Positions 50,101 through 60,434 of a DNA stretch of 64,000 nucleotides are shown piece by piece. The notes under the pieces were generated by a model that was not told where the DNA came from, did not search any database, and saw only the letters and a list, made by a program, of their open reading frames with translations. The stretch spans positions 197,054 to 261,053 of the forward strand of contig JADKDN010000003.1 of NCBI GenBank assembly GCA_016718345.1, written 5' to 3'. How positions within the stretch are numbered: the first letter of the stretch is position 1; every line of letters starts with the position of its first letter. This stretch comes from Flavobacterium sp. (GTDB taxonomy: Bacteria; Bacteroidota; Bacteroidia; Flavobacteriales; Flavobacteriaceae). Made by a program: the position numbers and the translations under genes.

Positions 50101-53100
50101 AAGGTAGCTGTTTGGTAACAAGCCACTACAGGAGCCTCAGGTTGAGTACCAGTGATATCGTACGCACAAGTCGTAGGATTGAAAGTAGCTGTTTGGTAAC
50201 AAGCCACTACAGGAGCCTCAGGTTGAGTACCAGTAATATCGTACGCACAAGTCGTAGGATTGAAAGTAGCTGTTTGGTAACAAGCCACTACAGGAGGCTC
50301 AGGTTGAGTACCAGTAATATCGTACGCACAAGTCGTAGGATTGAAAGTAGCTGTTTGGTAAAAGCCACCCTACAGGAGTCTCAGGTTGAGTACCAGTGAT
50401 ATCGTACACACAAGTCGTAGGATTGAAAGTAGCTGTTTGGTAACAAGCCACTACAGGAGCTTCAGGTTGAGTACCAGTGATATCGTACGCACAAGTCGTA
50501 GGATTGAAAGTAGCCGTTTGGTAACAAGCCACTCTGGGGGCACTCAGGTTGAGTACCCGTGATATCGTACGCACAAGTCGTAGGATTGAAGGTAGCAGTT
50601 TGGTAACACGCCACTACGGGAGCCTCAGGTTGAGTACCAGTGATATCGTACGCACAAGTCGTAGGATTGAAGGTAGCAGTTTCATAACACGCCACTACGG
50701 GAGCCTCAGGTTGAGTACCAGTGATATCGTATGCACAAGTCGTAGGATTGAAGGTAGCAGTTTCATAACACGCCACTACGAGGTCTCAGGTTGAGTACCA
50801 GTGATATCGTACGCACAAGTCGTAGGATTGAAGGTAGCAGTTTGGTAACACGCCACTACAGGAGCCTCAGGTTGAGTACCAGTGATATCGTACGCACAAG
50901 TCGTAGGATTGAAGGTAGCAGTTTGGTAACACGCCACTACGGGCCTCAGGTTGAGTACCAGTGATATCGTACGCACAAGTCGTAGGATTGAAGGTAGCAG
51001 TTTCATAACAAGCCACTACAGGAGCCTCAGGTTGAGTACCAGTAATATCGTACGCACAAGTCGTAGGATTGAAAGTAGCTGTTTCATAACAAGCCACTAC
51101 AGGAGCTTCAGGTTGAGTACCAGTGATATCGTATGCACAAGTCGTAGGATTGAAGGTAGCAGTTTGGTAACACGCCACTACAGGAGCTTCAGGTTGAGTA
51201 CCAGTGATATCGTACGCACAAAGCCTCAGGTTGAGTACCAGTGATATCGTACGCACAAGTCGTAGGATTGAAGGTAGCAGTTTCATAACAAGCCACTACA
51301 GGAGCCTCAGGTTGAGTACCAGTGATATCGTATGCACAAGTCGTAGGATTGAAGGTAGCAGTTTCATAACACGCCACTACGGGAGCCTCAGGTTGAGTAC
51401 CAGTAATATCGTACGCACAAGTCGTAGGATTGCAAGTAGCCGTTTGGTAACAAGCTACTGCTGGTGGAGGAGTAGTGTTTTGTATGATTACATTTTGTGT
51501 AGTAGAAGAAGAGTTTCCATTACCATCATTAAAAGTCCAAGTTATTACAAAAGTACCTTGTGAGTTATATGACAAAGGGTCGTTAGTAGTTGCAGTAATA
51601 ATTCCTGCACAATTATCTTCTGCAGTTGGAGTTGTTACTGATGCAGAACATTCAGCAGTTACATCTGCAAGAACAGGAGTTACTGGAGCTATGGTGTCTT
51701 TCACAATTACATTTTGTGTTGCTGTTTGAACATTACCATCTCCATCATCAAAAGTCCAAGTTACAACAAAAGTACCTTGAGAAGTGTAAGTTAAAGGATC
51801 ATTTGTAGTAGCTGTTATAACTGCATCGGAGCATACATTGTTGAAAGTTGGCGCAGTAACCGTAGCCGAACATTGACCAATCACATCAGTAAGAATAGGT
51901 AGTACTGGTTTAGTTGTATTGTCAACTATTACATTTTGTGTACTTGTTACAGCATTTCCATTGCCATCATCAAAAGTCCAATTTACTACATAGATTCCCT
52001 GAGCGGTATCCAATAAAGGATCGCTTGTAGTCGCTGTTATAATACCTGCCCAATTATCAGATGTGTTGGAGCTATTACTGTAGCTGAACACTCACCTTTT
52101 ACATCAGCAAGAGTAGGTATTACAGGTGCAGTTAAATCATTAACAGTAATTGTAATGTTTGCTGTTGAACAGTTTGCTGGATTTAGTTTTTCACAGATTT
52201 GGTATTCTAAAGTATATTGACCAACTGTCAATCCACTATTAATAACCGAAATAACTCCAGTAGTAGTATCTAAATTAATGTTTTGATTTCCACCAGAAAC
52301 TAAAGATAAATTTACTTTATCGGATGAAAATACCAATCCGTTCAGTAAATCATTTTGAAGAATATTACCTAATGTTGATGAACTTGAACATTCTATAGAA
52401 AAGTCATTATCAACAGCTACTATTGCTGGAGCTGTTACTGTAATGTATACAGTTGCAGGGTCACAGTTTGAAGGATTTAATTTTTCACAAATTTGGTAAA
52501 CAATAGTATAGTTTCCAGCAGGAGTAGGAGTAGCAGGAGTTGTTACAGTCAAATTCACTTGGTTTATAGCTACTGGATTACCATTTAAGGTATCCGCACC
52601 ATTTCCGTTATTTGACAAAACATTTCCAGCATTTGTATTTCCATTTAAACCGTTTCCACCAGCTATAATATCATCTTGAGCAATAATGGCTGGAGCTGTT
52701 ACTGTAATATATACAGTCGCAGGGTCACAGTTTGAAGGATTTAATTTTTCACAAATTTGGTAAACAATAGTATAGTTTCCAGCAGGAGTTCCAGCAGGAA
52801 TGCTGATTTGACCTGTTGTTACATCAATAAGAGGAACAAGTCCACCATTTATAGGCGTAGCAGGGTTATTACAGTCAAATTCACTTGGTTTATAGCTACT
52901 GGATTACCATTTAAGGTATCGGCACCATTTCCGTTATTTGACAAAACATTTCCAGCATTTGTATTTCCATTTAAACCGTTTCCACCAGCTATGATATCAT
53001 CTTGAGCGATTATAACAGATTTGGTTACAGTTACTGTCACTATTGCAGTATCACAGTTCGTTAAATTACCTACCTCACATATTTGATAAGTTAAAGTATA

Positions 53101-55701
53101 AGAACCTTCTGGTGTTCCTGGATCAACAACAACATTACTTCCATTTAATTTTACTCCAGGATTTGTTGAGCTCACAAAACTTAAACTTACTTGAGAAGGA
53201 GTAACTAAAATACCATTCAATGTATCATTAACCAATACATTTGAAAATGAAGTCCCACCTATTAAACCATTTATAGAAGTTCCTGCATCATCATTTGCGA
53301 TTATTTTTTTACATTTTGCAATAGTAAATGGGAAATTACATCCTGAATTGGATGGAGGTACTGCATAGTAAGTTATTGTAGATCCGTCAGTTACTGGGAA
53401 AGGATTGTTCGCTGTATTGAATGGGTGAATTCTTGTTACTGGAAACGAATCATAAAATAATGTACCGCTTGGGAAGTTAGAAGAAATTTCTGTTGGTGAA
53501 ACAACGTTTGTTCCATTACAATAGGAGAAATTTCTAACTAAGGGTGCATTTTGACAATTTGTAGTCAACATAGTCGCTACCATTATCAACATTTATTGTT
53601 AAAGGAAATAGGTTGTCAACGTACAAGACCATTCTGTGTGTATCCTTGAATAACCTTTCTTCCACTAAAAGTAGCACCTGTTGCTAGCACCAACACCACT
53701 CGAAGTACCATCGATTACGATTTTACCACCACAACTGAAATTAGCTCAAAATAGGGCAATCATTGTTTGCTTTTATTTTAAAATGTTAAAGTAGCTAAAG
53801 ATTACTTCGATTTGACAGGTAATGGTAATTTTCCGAAATCCCAAACTATAGATCCTGTTGCTCCTAAAGAAGCATCAAAATATACATTGTTAGGAGTTGG
53901 AAGGAGAGAATAATACTGTTCCTACCGCACTGCCTGTTACATATGTAGCATTATAAGGTATTGGAACAATTAATTTATAATTATTAATTGCTTCTGTACC
54001 TAAGTTTTTTACATCAATATTTAATGCAATTTCTTGCCCCGGTAATGAAGTGTAAGGTTGAGAAGTTACAGGAACATTATTTATACTTGTAGCAGATATA
54101 ACTCCTTCAACTTCTGGAATATAAGCATCAACAGCCATTGCTATAGCAAATATAGAATAAGTGTCACCACTAGTTCCGTATTTAAAATTAGTTGATGTTT
54201 GGTTGTTTCCAATAACGGAGTTGCTAGGGTTAGGAACATTAAACATGCTAATGTCGATACCCGTATTATTTTGTAAGGAAGGATTTCTGAAAGCTCCCCC
54301 TGTATTTATTGATGAGTTAAAGAAATTTGTCGAAGAATTTCCGGAATGGCTCAAGTTTAAATAACTAGCATCGCTGTTTTTTTGGATTTTAAAGTAATCA
54401 CCAGTAAATGCAACGTCACCTTCACTTGCCATTAAACCAAGTTTTACTCCTACATTCCCAGCTTGAACAGTATTAAATCCAGAAACAGGTAGCGTAAACC
54501 CTGATGAGTTACTTGCTTGAACATAAGCATATCCATCAAAAATAGTTACGTCGCGATATTTCATTTTCGCATTTTCATAGACTACAATAATACCCCAGCC
54601 GCCAGAGTATCCAGTTCCGCTAACATTACCTTCCAATAATGCCATGTCAGCTGCAAAATACTCTCCAATACCGTTAGTTCGTACGTAGTCAGTAATTTCT
54701 TTGTAAGCAGAGAATATATTATCATCAGCACCTCCAGTTGGATAATAAATATCACTTGCAGATGCTGTAAATTTTGTGTAAGAAGAAGAGTTAGGGCCTT
54801 TTAATGAGATTACTCTTTTATCATAATTTTTTGTTATCGTTGTAAACGACTGGATAGTACCAGAAACATTTACCAAGGCAGACGATGAATTTCTAGTGTC
54901 TGTAGTTGATAAATTTATGGCTGTACTTCGTACTAAACTATTGATTTTTATAGTTACCGTCCCATCAACAATGGTATAGGGAGTGGTAAGAGTTGCAGTG
55001 GCAGTAGAACCAGAAGTTACAATGGTTACAGGCACATTTACTGCAGTTCCTCCATTGACAGAGAGCGTTACTTTAGCTGGTGCTGCATTGTTGGTATAAC
55101 TAAATACGTAGGTATTTCCATTTCCTGAAAACGTAAAGACTGGACTTGTATTGGTTCCACTCGGATTTGGATTGTTTCTCGTGATAGATAACGAATAATT
55201 GGTATTGGTTATGTTCTGGTTATGAGTGGCGGTAAGGTTGTTATTAATAGACTCCGTGCCGTTAGGAACTTGTCGAGTAACGTTAAACGTATTATTACTT
55301 GATGATTTACCAGTCCAGTACAAACCTGCGTACACAATGTTAGAACAACTTGGAATTGCTCCGTTTTCAGTCGATAACGCTAAGGTAGCTGATGAGGAGT
55401 TAAAAGTATTTGGATCTCCATCAGTGTCAACGTAAGTCATGTATTGACCGTTATTGTTTGTATTATCACCGTAGTTTTGAGGTGTTAAACACGTATTTCC
55501 TAACATGGTAAAATCCCCTTTCACATTATAAATCTTTTTAGAAGGAGTATATTGTGAGGTTCTTTGAGCAAAATTAACTCTAACTTGAGCATTTGTTTTA
55601 ATTGTAGTTCCAAGGAGAAAAACAAGTAATACAACTAAGTATTGAATTTTGCTTTCGATTGCTTTAATGTATAAATTTTTCATAATGCTTTCTTTTATCA
55701 A
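47170..55701 (-). CDS. giant surface adhesin with T9SS type B (gliding motility-associated) C-terminus, frame broken in many places
   Basis: Read as one gene of about 2,840 codons. N-terminus (55701): a signal segment (QYLVVLLVFLLGTTIKTNAQ), then a roughly 570-residue region with VRVNFAQRTSQYTP, CSNIVYAGLYWTGKSS and a DUF11-like end. Next come Ig/cadherin-like domains (about 53600-52080), HYR-like domains (51470-52080 and again 47740-49090: GQCSATATAP, VIRWTFNDGNGNS), the 27-residue repeat array between them, and a C-terminal gliding_CTERM domain (RVYNAVTPNDDGANDFFKIE ... NRWGVLVFEV ... LPTGTYFYIIEY ... KKDGYLYLTR). It should be exported by T9SS and displayed with help from the PorP/SprF protein downstream, like SprB. 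Breaks outside the array lie near 53890-53600, 52862 and 52070. Whether the gene is really continuous cannot be shown from this consensus. Confidence 0.85.
49108..51470 (-). repeat. 29 full 81-bp coding repeats plus one partial unit, inside the adhesin
   Basis: Each unit encodes 27 residues: Ala-Cys-Tyr-(Gln/Glu) then TATFNPTTCAYDITGTQP, then Glu-Ala-Pro-Val-Val, with two Cys per unit. Using GTCGTAGG as an anchor, copies start at 49136, 49217, 49298, 49379, 49460, 49539 and onward to 51421. Spacing is 81 except at nine places (79, 82, 80, 64, 82, 82, 80, 79 and 118). The 118 interval holds a truncated extra unit near 51190-51226. Units fall into Gln and Glu classes; Glu units cluster toward 50650-51400. 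Confidence 0.95.
52429..53012 (-). repeat. imperfect tandem duplication of an Ig/cadherin-like module in the adhesin
   Basis: Two long segments recur almost identically: the stretch at 52429-52526 again at 52688-52794, and the stretch at 52549-52685 again at 52868-53012. They encode the same domain (ending SFIECS-type core and NGNGADTLNGNPVAINQVNL). The second copy holds extra sequence (52795-52867) and a frame break near 52862, so the module was duplicated and one copy altered, or the assembly is chimeric. Confidence 0.75.
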
Positions 55702-55704
55702 AAA

Positions 55705-56235
55705 TTATTGATTTGTATCTCCCTTTTCAACTTTGTAGAAGATACTGTATTTTTCATCATAATTTAGTATCATTTTAGAAAGAGCTACATCGGTTGTAGA
55801 CACGCTCGAAACAATATAGATGTATTTTAAATTTTTGAAATTTGAAAATACAGACAAATCAATTGTAGAACTTAGTTCAGTAGCACTATTGATTTTGATG
55901 GTGACAATCTCAATGTTATTTTTCAATAAATTTGAATTGCTAATTTTATTCAAAGAACGTGCATCAACAAAAAAATTTTTTGGCTTTTCGCCATAGGTTT
56001 TCACATTGCCAGAATCAAAATAAATTGAAGGTTGAACCTTGTACAATAAATTTTCCAAATTCTGAGCAGCCGGATTGACAGACTTTCTTGAACTAAGATT
56101 GTTGGCCTCGGGCTTCAAAGATGCAATGAAAGAATTCACCTCCATGACTTGGGGTGAACCATCCTGTCTTTCAACCTGAGCAGAAACAGATGCACTATAA
56201 AATGCAACTATCAGTAGTAAGATTAGTTGTTTCAT
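55705..56235 (-). CDS. small secreted protein ahead of the adhesin gene
   Basis: I place the start at MKQLILLLIVAFYSASVSAQ (56235), a clean signal peptide, rather than at an ATG 78 bases upstream. The mature part (about 157 residues) has a Ser/Asn-rich start (SFIASLKPEANNLSSRKSVN), a helical middle and a leucine-rich-like end (DARSLNKISNSNLLKNNIEI, SVFSNFKNLKYIYIVSSVST). It ends 3 bases before the adhesin start, so it is the likely first gene of the adhesin, PorP/SprF, OmpA operon. No family recognised; a role in adhesin export is inferred from position only. Confidence 0.65.
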   Translation of the reverse strand: MKQLILLLIVAFYSASVSAQVERQDGSPQVMEVNSFIASLKPEANNLSSRKSVNPAAQNLENLLYKVQPSIYFDSGNVKTYGEKPKNFFVDARSLNKISNSNLLKNNIEIVTIKINSATELSSTIDLSVFSNFKNLKYIYIVSSVSTTDVALSKMILNYDEKYSIFYKVEKGDTNQ

Positions 56236-56313
56236 AATTAAAATTGGGGATAATTTAAACAGAAAAAGAGTTTTCAGTTGGTTAATGAATATGTTTGGGA
56301 CTTTTGTTTTCAT

Positions 56314-56808
56314 AATATTAAATTTTTATTAATTATTATTACTCGTATTTGGGATGTATTTTACCAGGTTAATTTTGTGAGCCAAATTACTTACAAAAAC
56401 TATTTAATAATAATTTTTTCTGTAAAAAACATAAATATCAGATTAAATGACATTTAAGGGATATATTTTGATATTTTTTTAGAACTTTTTCTACAGTTTT
56501 TGAATTTAGTACTTTCATTTTATTTAGATTTTAGTTGTTTTAACATTTCAAAACTATTCTATTAAAATGAATCCACCAAAAAAAACATCGATAAAATGCA
56601 AAAATAACGGATAAAATGCGTTTTTAACTATATTTTTACAGATAAAGATTACAAAAGTGTGTTAATAAAAATTTGTTTATAAATTATTTTGATTCTTTTT
56701 ATTTAACAAATTATGATTAAAAAATTAATTGATTCTGGTGAAACAAAAATTACGTAAATTGTAGCTTGATAAAAAAACATTTCATTAGTTGATTAAATTT
56801 CCTCCGCT
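56314..56808. other. AT-rich divergent intergenic region
   Basis: About 495 bases between the minus-strand adhesin operon and the plus-strand sixA-ppk1-ppx genes. It is very AT-rich with runs of A and T and must hold both promoters. I see no ORF, RNA gene or strong hairpin. A pair of short TTTTTAACTATATTTTTACAG-like AT stretches near 56620 could be promoter parts, but no TTG/TAnnTTTG pair stands out. Confidence 0.45.
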
Positions 56809-57292
56809 ATGAAAAATTTAATAGTTATTAGACACGCTAAATCGAGTTGGGATGCGCCTCTCAAAGATATTGACAGACCATTAGATAATCGTGGTATTAA
56901 AGATGCACATCGAATAGCTTTAAGAGCAGTAAAACATCTGCCTAAAAACTTTTTAATGTTCAGTAGTACGGCAAAAAAGGGCATCAGAAACTGCAATTAT
57001 TTTGCTCAAAATTTTTATATCCAATGAAAATATTGTTTTTAAGGAGGAACTCTATACTTTTGACGAAAACAATTTGGAAAGAATTGTTAAATCTCTCAAT
57101 AATAAGTACGATAATGTGATTCTTTTTGGACACAACGAGGCAATTACAAATTTTGTTAATAAATTTGGAGACATTTTTATAGAAAATGTCCCTACATCTG
57201 GCTTTGTTTCACTGAAATTTGATTCGGACAATTGGCAGTTTATCGATAAAGGAAAAACAATTAAAACACTATTTCCAAAGGATTTAAAATAA
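56809..57292 (+). CDS. SixA-type histidine phosphatase, frameshifted
   Basis: Small phosphoglycerate-mutase-like phosphatase (RHG family). It starts LIVIRHAKSSWDAPLKDIDR with the catalytic Arg-His; the distal His is in ILFGHNEAITNFVNKFGD. Two breaks (near 56978 and 57014) separate FLMFSSTAK from RASETAIIFAQNFLYP and then NENIVFKEELYTFDENNLER. The restored product is about 160 residues, matching SixA length. SixA in E. coli removes phosphate from histidine phosphotransfer domains; here it sits 4 bases before ppk1, so the polyphosphate link may matter more. Confidence 0.8.
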
Positions 57293-57296
57293 ATAC

Positions 57297-59432
57297 ATGA
57301 TTAATAATTCATATACTGACAGAGAAAAAAGCTGGTTGGCTTTCAATGCTAGAGTATTGCAAGAAGCTGCCGATGAGACAGTTCCGCTATTAGATAGACT
57401 ACGTTTTTTGGGCATTTTTTCCAATAATTTAGATGAGTTTTTCAGAGTTCGTTTTGCTGCAATTAGGCGTTTAAGTTTGTCTGGGGTTTCAGGAGAAAAA
57501 GTTTTAGGGGGTATCAGCGCAAAACAATTACTTAAAGATATTACTGAAATAGTTATTCAGCAACAATCAGAAAGTTTGAGGATTTTAAGCATCATTGAGA
57601 AAAAGCTTCAAGAGGAAAATATCTTTATGATTAATGAAGATGAAATTTCTGAAGAACAGGAGCATTTTCTCAAAGATTTTTTTATTCAAAAAGTAAGTCC
57701 TGCTTTGGTGACGATTATCCTAAATGATTTGGCAGAATTCCCATTGTTGAAAGACACCGTTGGATATCTTGCAGTTAAGTTAGTTATGCGAGGCGCCAAG
57801 CCTTCCAAGTCACTTTTAAATATTGTCAAGACCAAAAAAGAGGTTCGGTATGCAGTAATAGAAATACCAAAAACCATCAATCGATTTGTGGTGTTACCTT
57901 CCAGTGACGAGAAGAAATACATCATTCTTTTAGACGATGTGATTAGACACAATCTCAGTAGTATATTCAACATTTTTGATTACGAGAGTGTTTCGGCTCA
58001 TATGATAAAAATTACCCGCGATGCTCAGTTAGAGATTGATAGCGATTTGAGTAAGAGTATGCTTGAAAAAATTGCCACAAGTGTAAAAGATAGAAGAATT
58101 GGTGAGCCTGTTCGATTTATTTATGACCAAAAAATCGAAAAAGATACCTTGAAATTTTTCCTTTCAAAAATGCATATTGACTCAACCGATAGTGTAATTC
58201 CTGGCGGAAGATACCATAACAGAAGGGATTATATGGATTTTCCTAATTTAGGTCGATTTGATTTATTGTATTCATTAAATGAGCCATTACCCGTTTGTGA
58301 TTTGAGTTTAGATGGAAGTATTTTAGAAAGAATTAGTGTAAAAGACTATTTGGTTCATGCTCCTTATCAGTCATTTTCTTACTTAATTAAGTTTCTGAGA
58401 GAAGCAGCATTAGATCCAAAAGTAACCACAATTAAGATTACCTTATATCGTTTAGCAAGAAATTCACAAATAGTTAGTTCACTGATTAATGCTGCCAAAA
58501 ACGGAAAGAAAGTTACCGTTCAAATCGAACTTCAAGCACGATTTGATGAAGCTAGTAACATCTACTATGCTGAGCAAATGCAAACTGAAGGTATCAATCT
58601 TATTTTTGGTATTAAAGGTTTAAAAGTACACAGCAAAATTTGTGTCATTGAAAGAATTGAGTTTGGCAAATTAAAGCGATACGGATTTGTTTCAACAGGA
58701 AATTTCAACGAATCTACCGCAAAAGTATATACGGATGTTACCCTTTTTACTTGTCATCAGTAGATTTTGAAAGACATAGACAAGGTTTTTGATTTCTTTG
58801 ATGTAAATTTTAGAGTACACCGATACAAACATTTAATTGTGTCTCCACATTACACAAGATCTCGATTTTATAAGCTAATCGATAGAGAAATTCACAATGC
58901 ACAGGCAGGTGGCGAGGCTTATATTAAATTAAAAATGAATAGTGTTTCTGATTTTGCTATGATTGATAAATTATATGAAGCAAGTCGAGCTGGCGTAAAA
59001 ATTCAATTGCAAATTAGAGGAATATGTTCGCTTATTCCGGGAGTGAAAGGCATGAGCGAAAATATCGAAGCCATTAGTATTGTAGATAATTATTTGGAGC
59101 ATTCTAGAATTTACATTTTTGCAAATAAAGGCGAACCTGATGTTTACATATCCTCAGCTGATTTTATGACTAGAAATCTTGATGGTCGGGTAGAAGTAAC
59201 CTGTCCTATATATGATGAAAGTATTAAAAAAGAATTGATTGATATTTTTAACATTGGATGGAAAGGAAATGTTAAAGCGCGGTATCATTCTGAAAAATTG
59301 GATAATAAATATAGAGTTCGAGGTCAAAATACAGTATTCAGAGCTCAGTTGGAAACCTATAATTATTATAAGAATAAAAATCAGATTTCCGCTCAAACTC
59401 AGTCAACAAACGATTCAATAATAAAAGAATAG
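57297..59432 (+). CDS. ppk1: polyphosphate kinase 1, interrupted by an in-frame TAG
   Basis: Makes polyphosphate from ATP through a phosphohistidine. About 711 residues in all. N-terminal domain: REKSWLAFNARVLQEAADET and FLGIFSNNLDEFFRVRFAAI; a middle PLD-like domain with KVHSKICVIERIEFG holding the catalytic His; then VSTGNFNESTAKVYTDVTLF. A TAG at 58761-58763 stops translation after FTCHQ, but the same frame continues LKDIDKVFDFFDVNFRVHRY, HLIVSPHYTRSRFYKLIDRE and the second PLD domain to 59432. A single substitution in a sense codon, real or an error, would explain it. The following ppx gene can degrade the product. Confidence 0.93.
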
Positions 59433-59439
59433 CTCCAGA

Positions 59440-60329
59440 ATGATAGTATTAAAAAGTATGCTGCAATAGATATAGGTTCCAATGCTATGAGATTATTGGT
59501 AGCTAATATTATTGAAGAAAAAGGGAAAGAAACTCATTTTAGCAAAAGTGCTTTGGTTCGACTACCAATCCGTTTAGGTCAAGATGCATTTACTGTTGGA
59601 GACATTTCTGATGAGAATATTGATCGTATGGTGGATGCTATGAAGGCTTTCAAATTATTGATGAAAGTCCACAAAGTCGAAAAATATGTTGCGCTTGCCA
59701 CATCAGCCATGCGAGAATCCAGTAACGGTCAAGAAGTTATTGATATTATTAATGAAAAAGCTGATATCAAAATTGATATTATTGATGGTAAAACCGAGGC
59801 AGCTATCATTGCTTCAACCGATTTGCATTACCTTCTAAAAACAGAGCAAACCTATCTTTATGTGGATGTAGGTGGTGGTAGTACGGAATTTTCTTTGTTT
59901 TCTGATGGGAAAATGATTGCCTCAAAATCGTTCAAAATTGGAACCGTTCGATTGTTAAATGATATGGTCAATGATTTGGTTTGGCTCGAAATTGAGAAAT
60001 GGATAAAAAACTATTGTAAAGAATTTGAAACGGTAACGCTTATAGGTTCTGGTGGTAACATTAATAAGTTATTCAAAATGTCTGGCAAGCAACAGGATAA
60101 ACCCCTGAGCTATACCTATGTTTTGAAGCGTTATAATTTCTTAAATTCCTTGACCTATGAGCAACGAATTTCAGAGTTAGGATTGAATCCTGATCGAGCT
60201 GACGTAATTGTTTTGGCAACAAAAATTTATCTCAACGCCATGAAGTGGAGCAATGCCAAACATATTTATGTTCCCAAAATAGGATTGTCTGACGGAATTA
60301 TTAAAGCCATGTATTTTGGTAAAATATAA
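59440..60329 (+). CDS. ppx: exopolyphosphatase / Ppx-GppA family phosphatase, frameshifted at its start
   Basis: Removes phosphate from polyphosphate ends or hydrolyses pppGpp. The ATG at 59440 gives MIVLKK; restoring one A in the run at 59452-59456 joins YAAIDIGSNAMRLLVANIIE. The sugar-kinase/actin fold is visible: YVDVGGGSTEFSLFSDGKMI (phosphate loop), ALATSAMRESSNG, TLIGSGGNINKLFKM and the C-terminal RADVIVLATKIYLNAMKWSN. About 296 residues, the short Ppx/GppA form. It follows ppk1 by 7 bases: synthesis and breakdown of polyphosphate share one transcript. Confidence 0.93.
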
Positions 60330-60359
60330 TTAAAATGACAAAAATCCAAAAGCAATAAA

Positions 60360-60415
60360 CCGCAAATTCGTAAATTTTAAATTTTTTTAAATTTGAGAAT
60401 TTGCGGTGATTTTTT
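60360..60415. terminator. terminator between ppx and dnaX
   Basis: CCGCAAATTC and GAATTTGCGG are perfect 10-base arms around an AT-rich loop that can itself pair (AAATTT repeats). ATTTTTTT follows on the plus strand. It lies between convergent genes. Confidence 0.8.
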
Positions 60416-60434
60416 TGTTAGAAAAGAAATAAGA

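Noticed and set aside
49108..50800. Long plus-strand ORFs across the adhesin array (Ser-Thr-Ser and Arg-Arg-Ile rich repeats)
   Set aside because: The unit is 81 bases, a multiple of three, so any frame open in one unit stays open through the array on either strand. They have no start context and mirror the adhesin's real frame.
49108..51470. CRISPR-like regularly spaced repeats
   Set aside because: The units are contiguous, coding and 81 bases with no unique spacers, and no cas genes are present.
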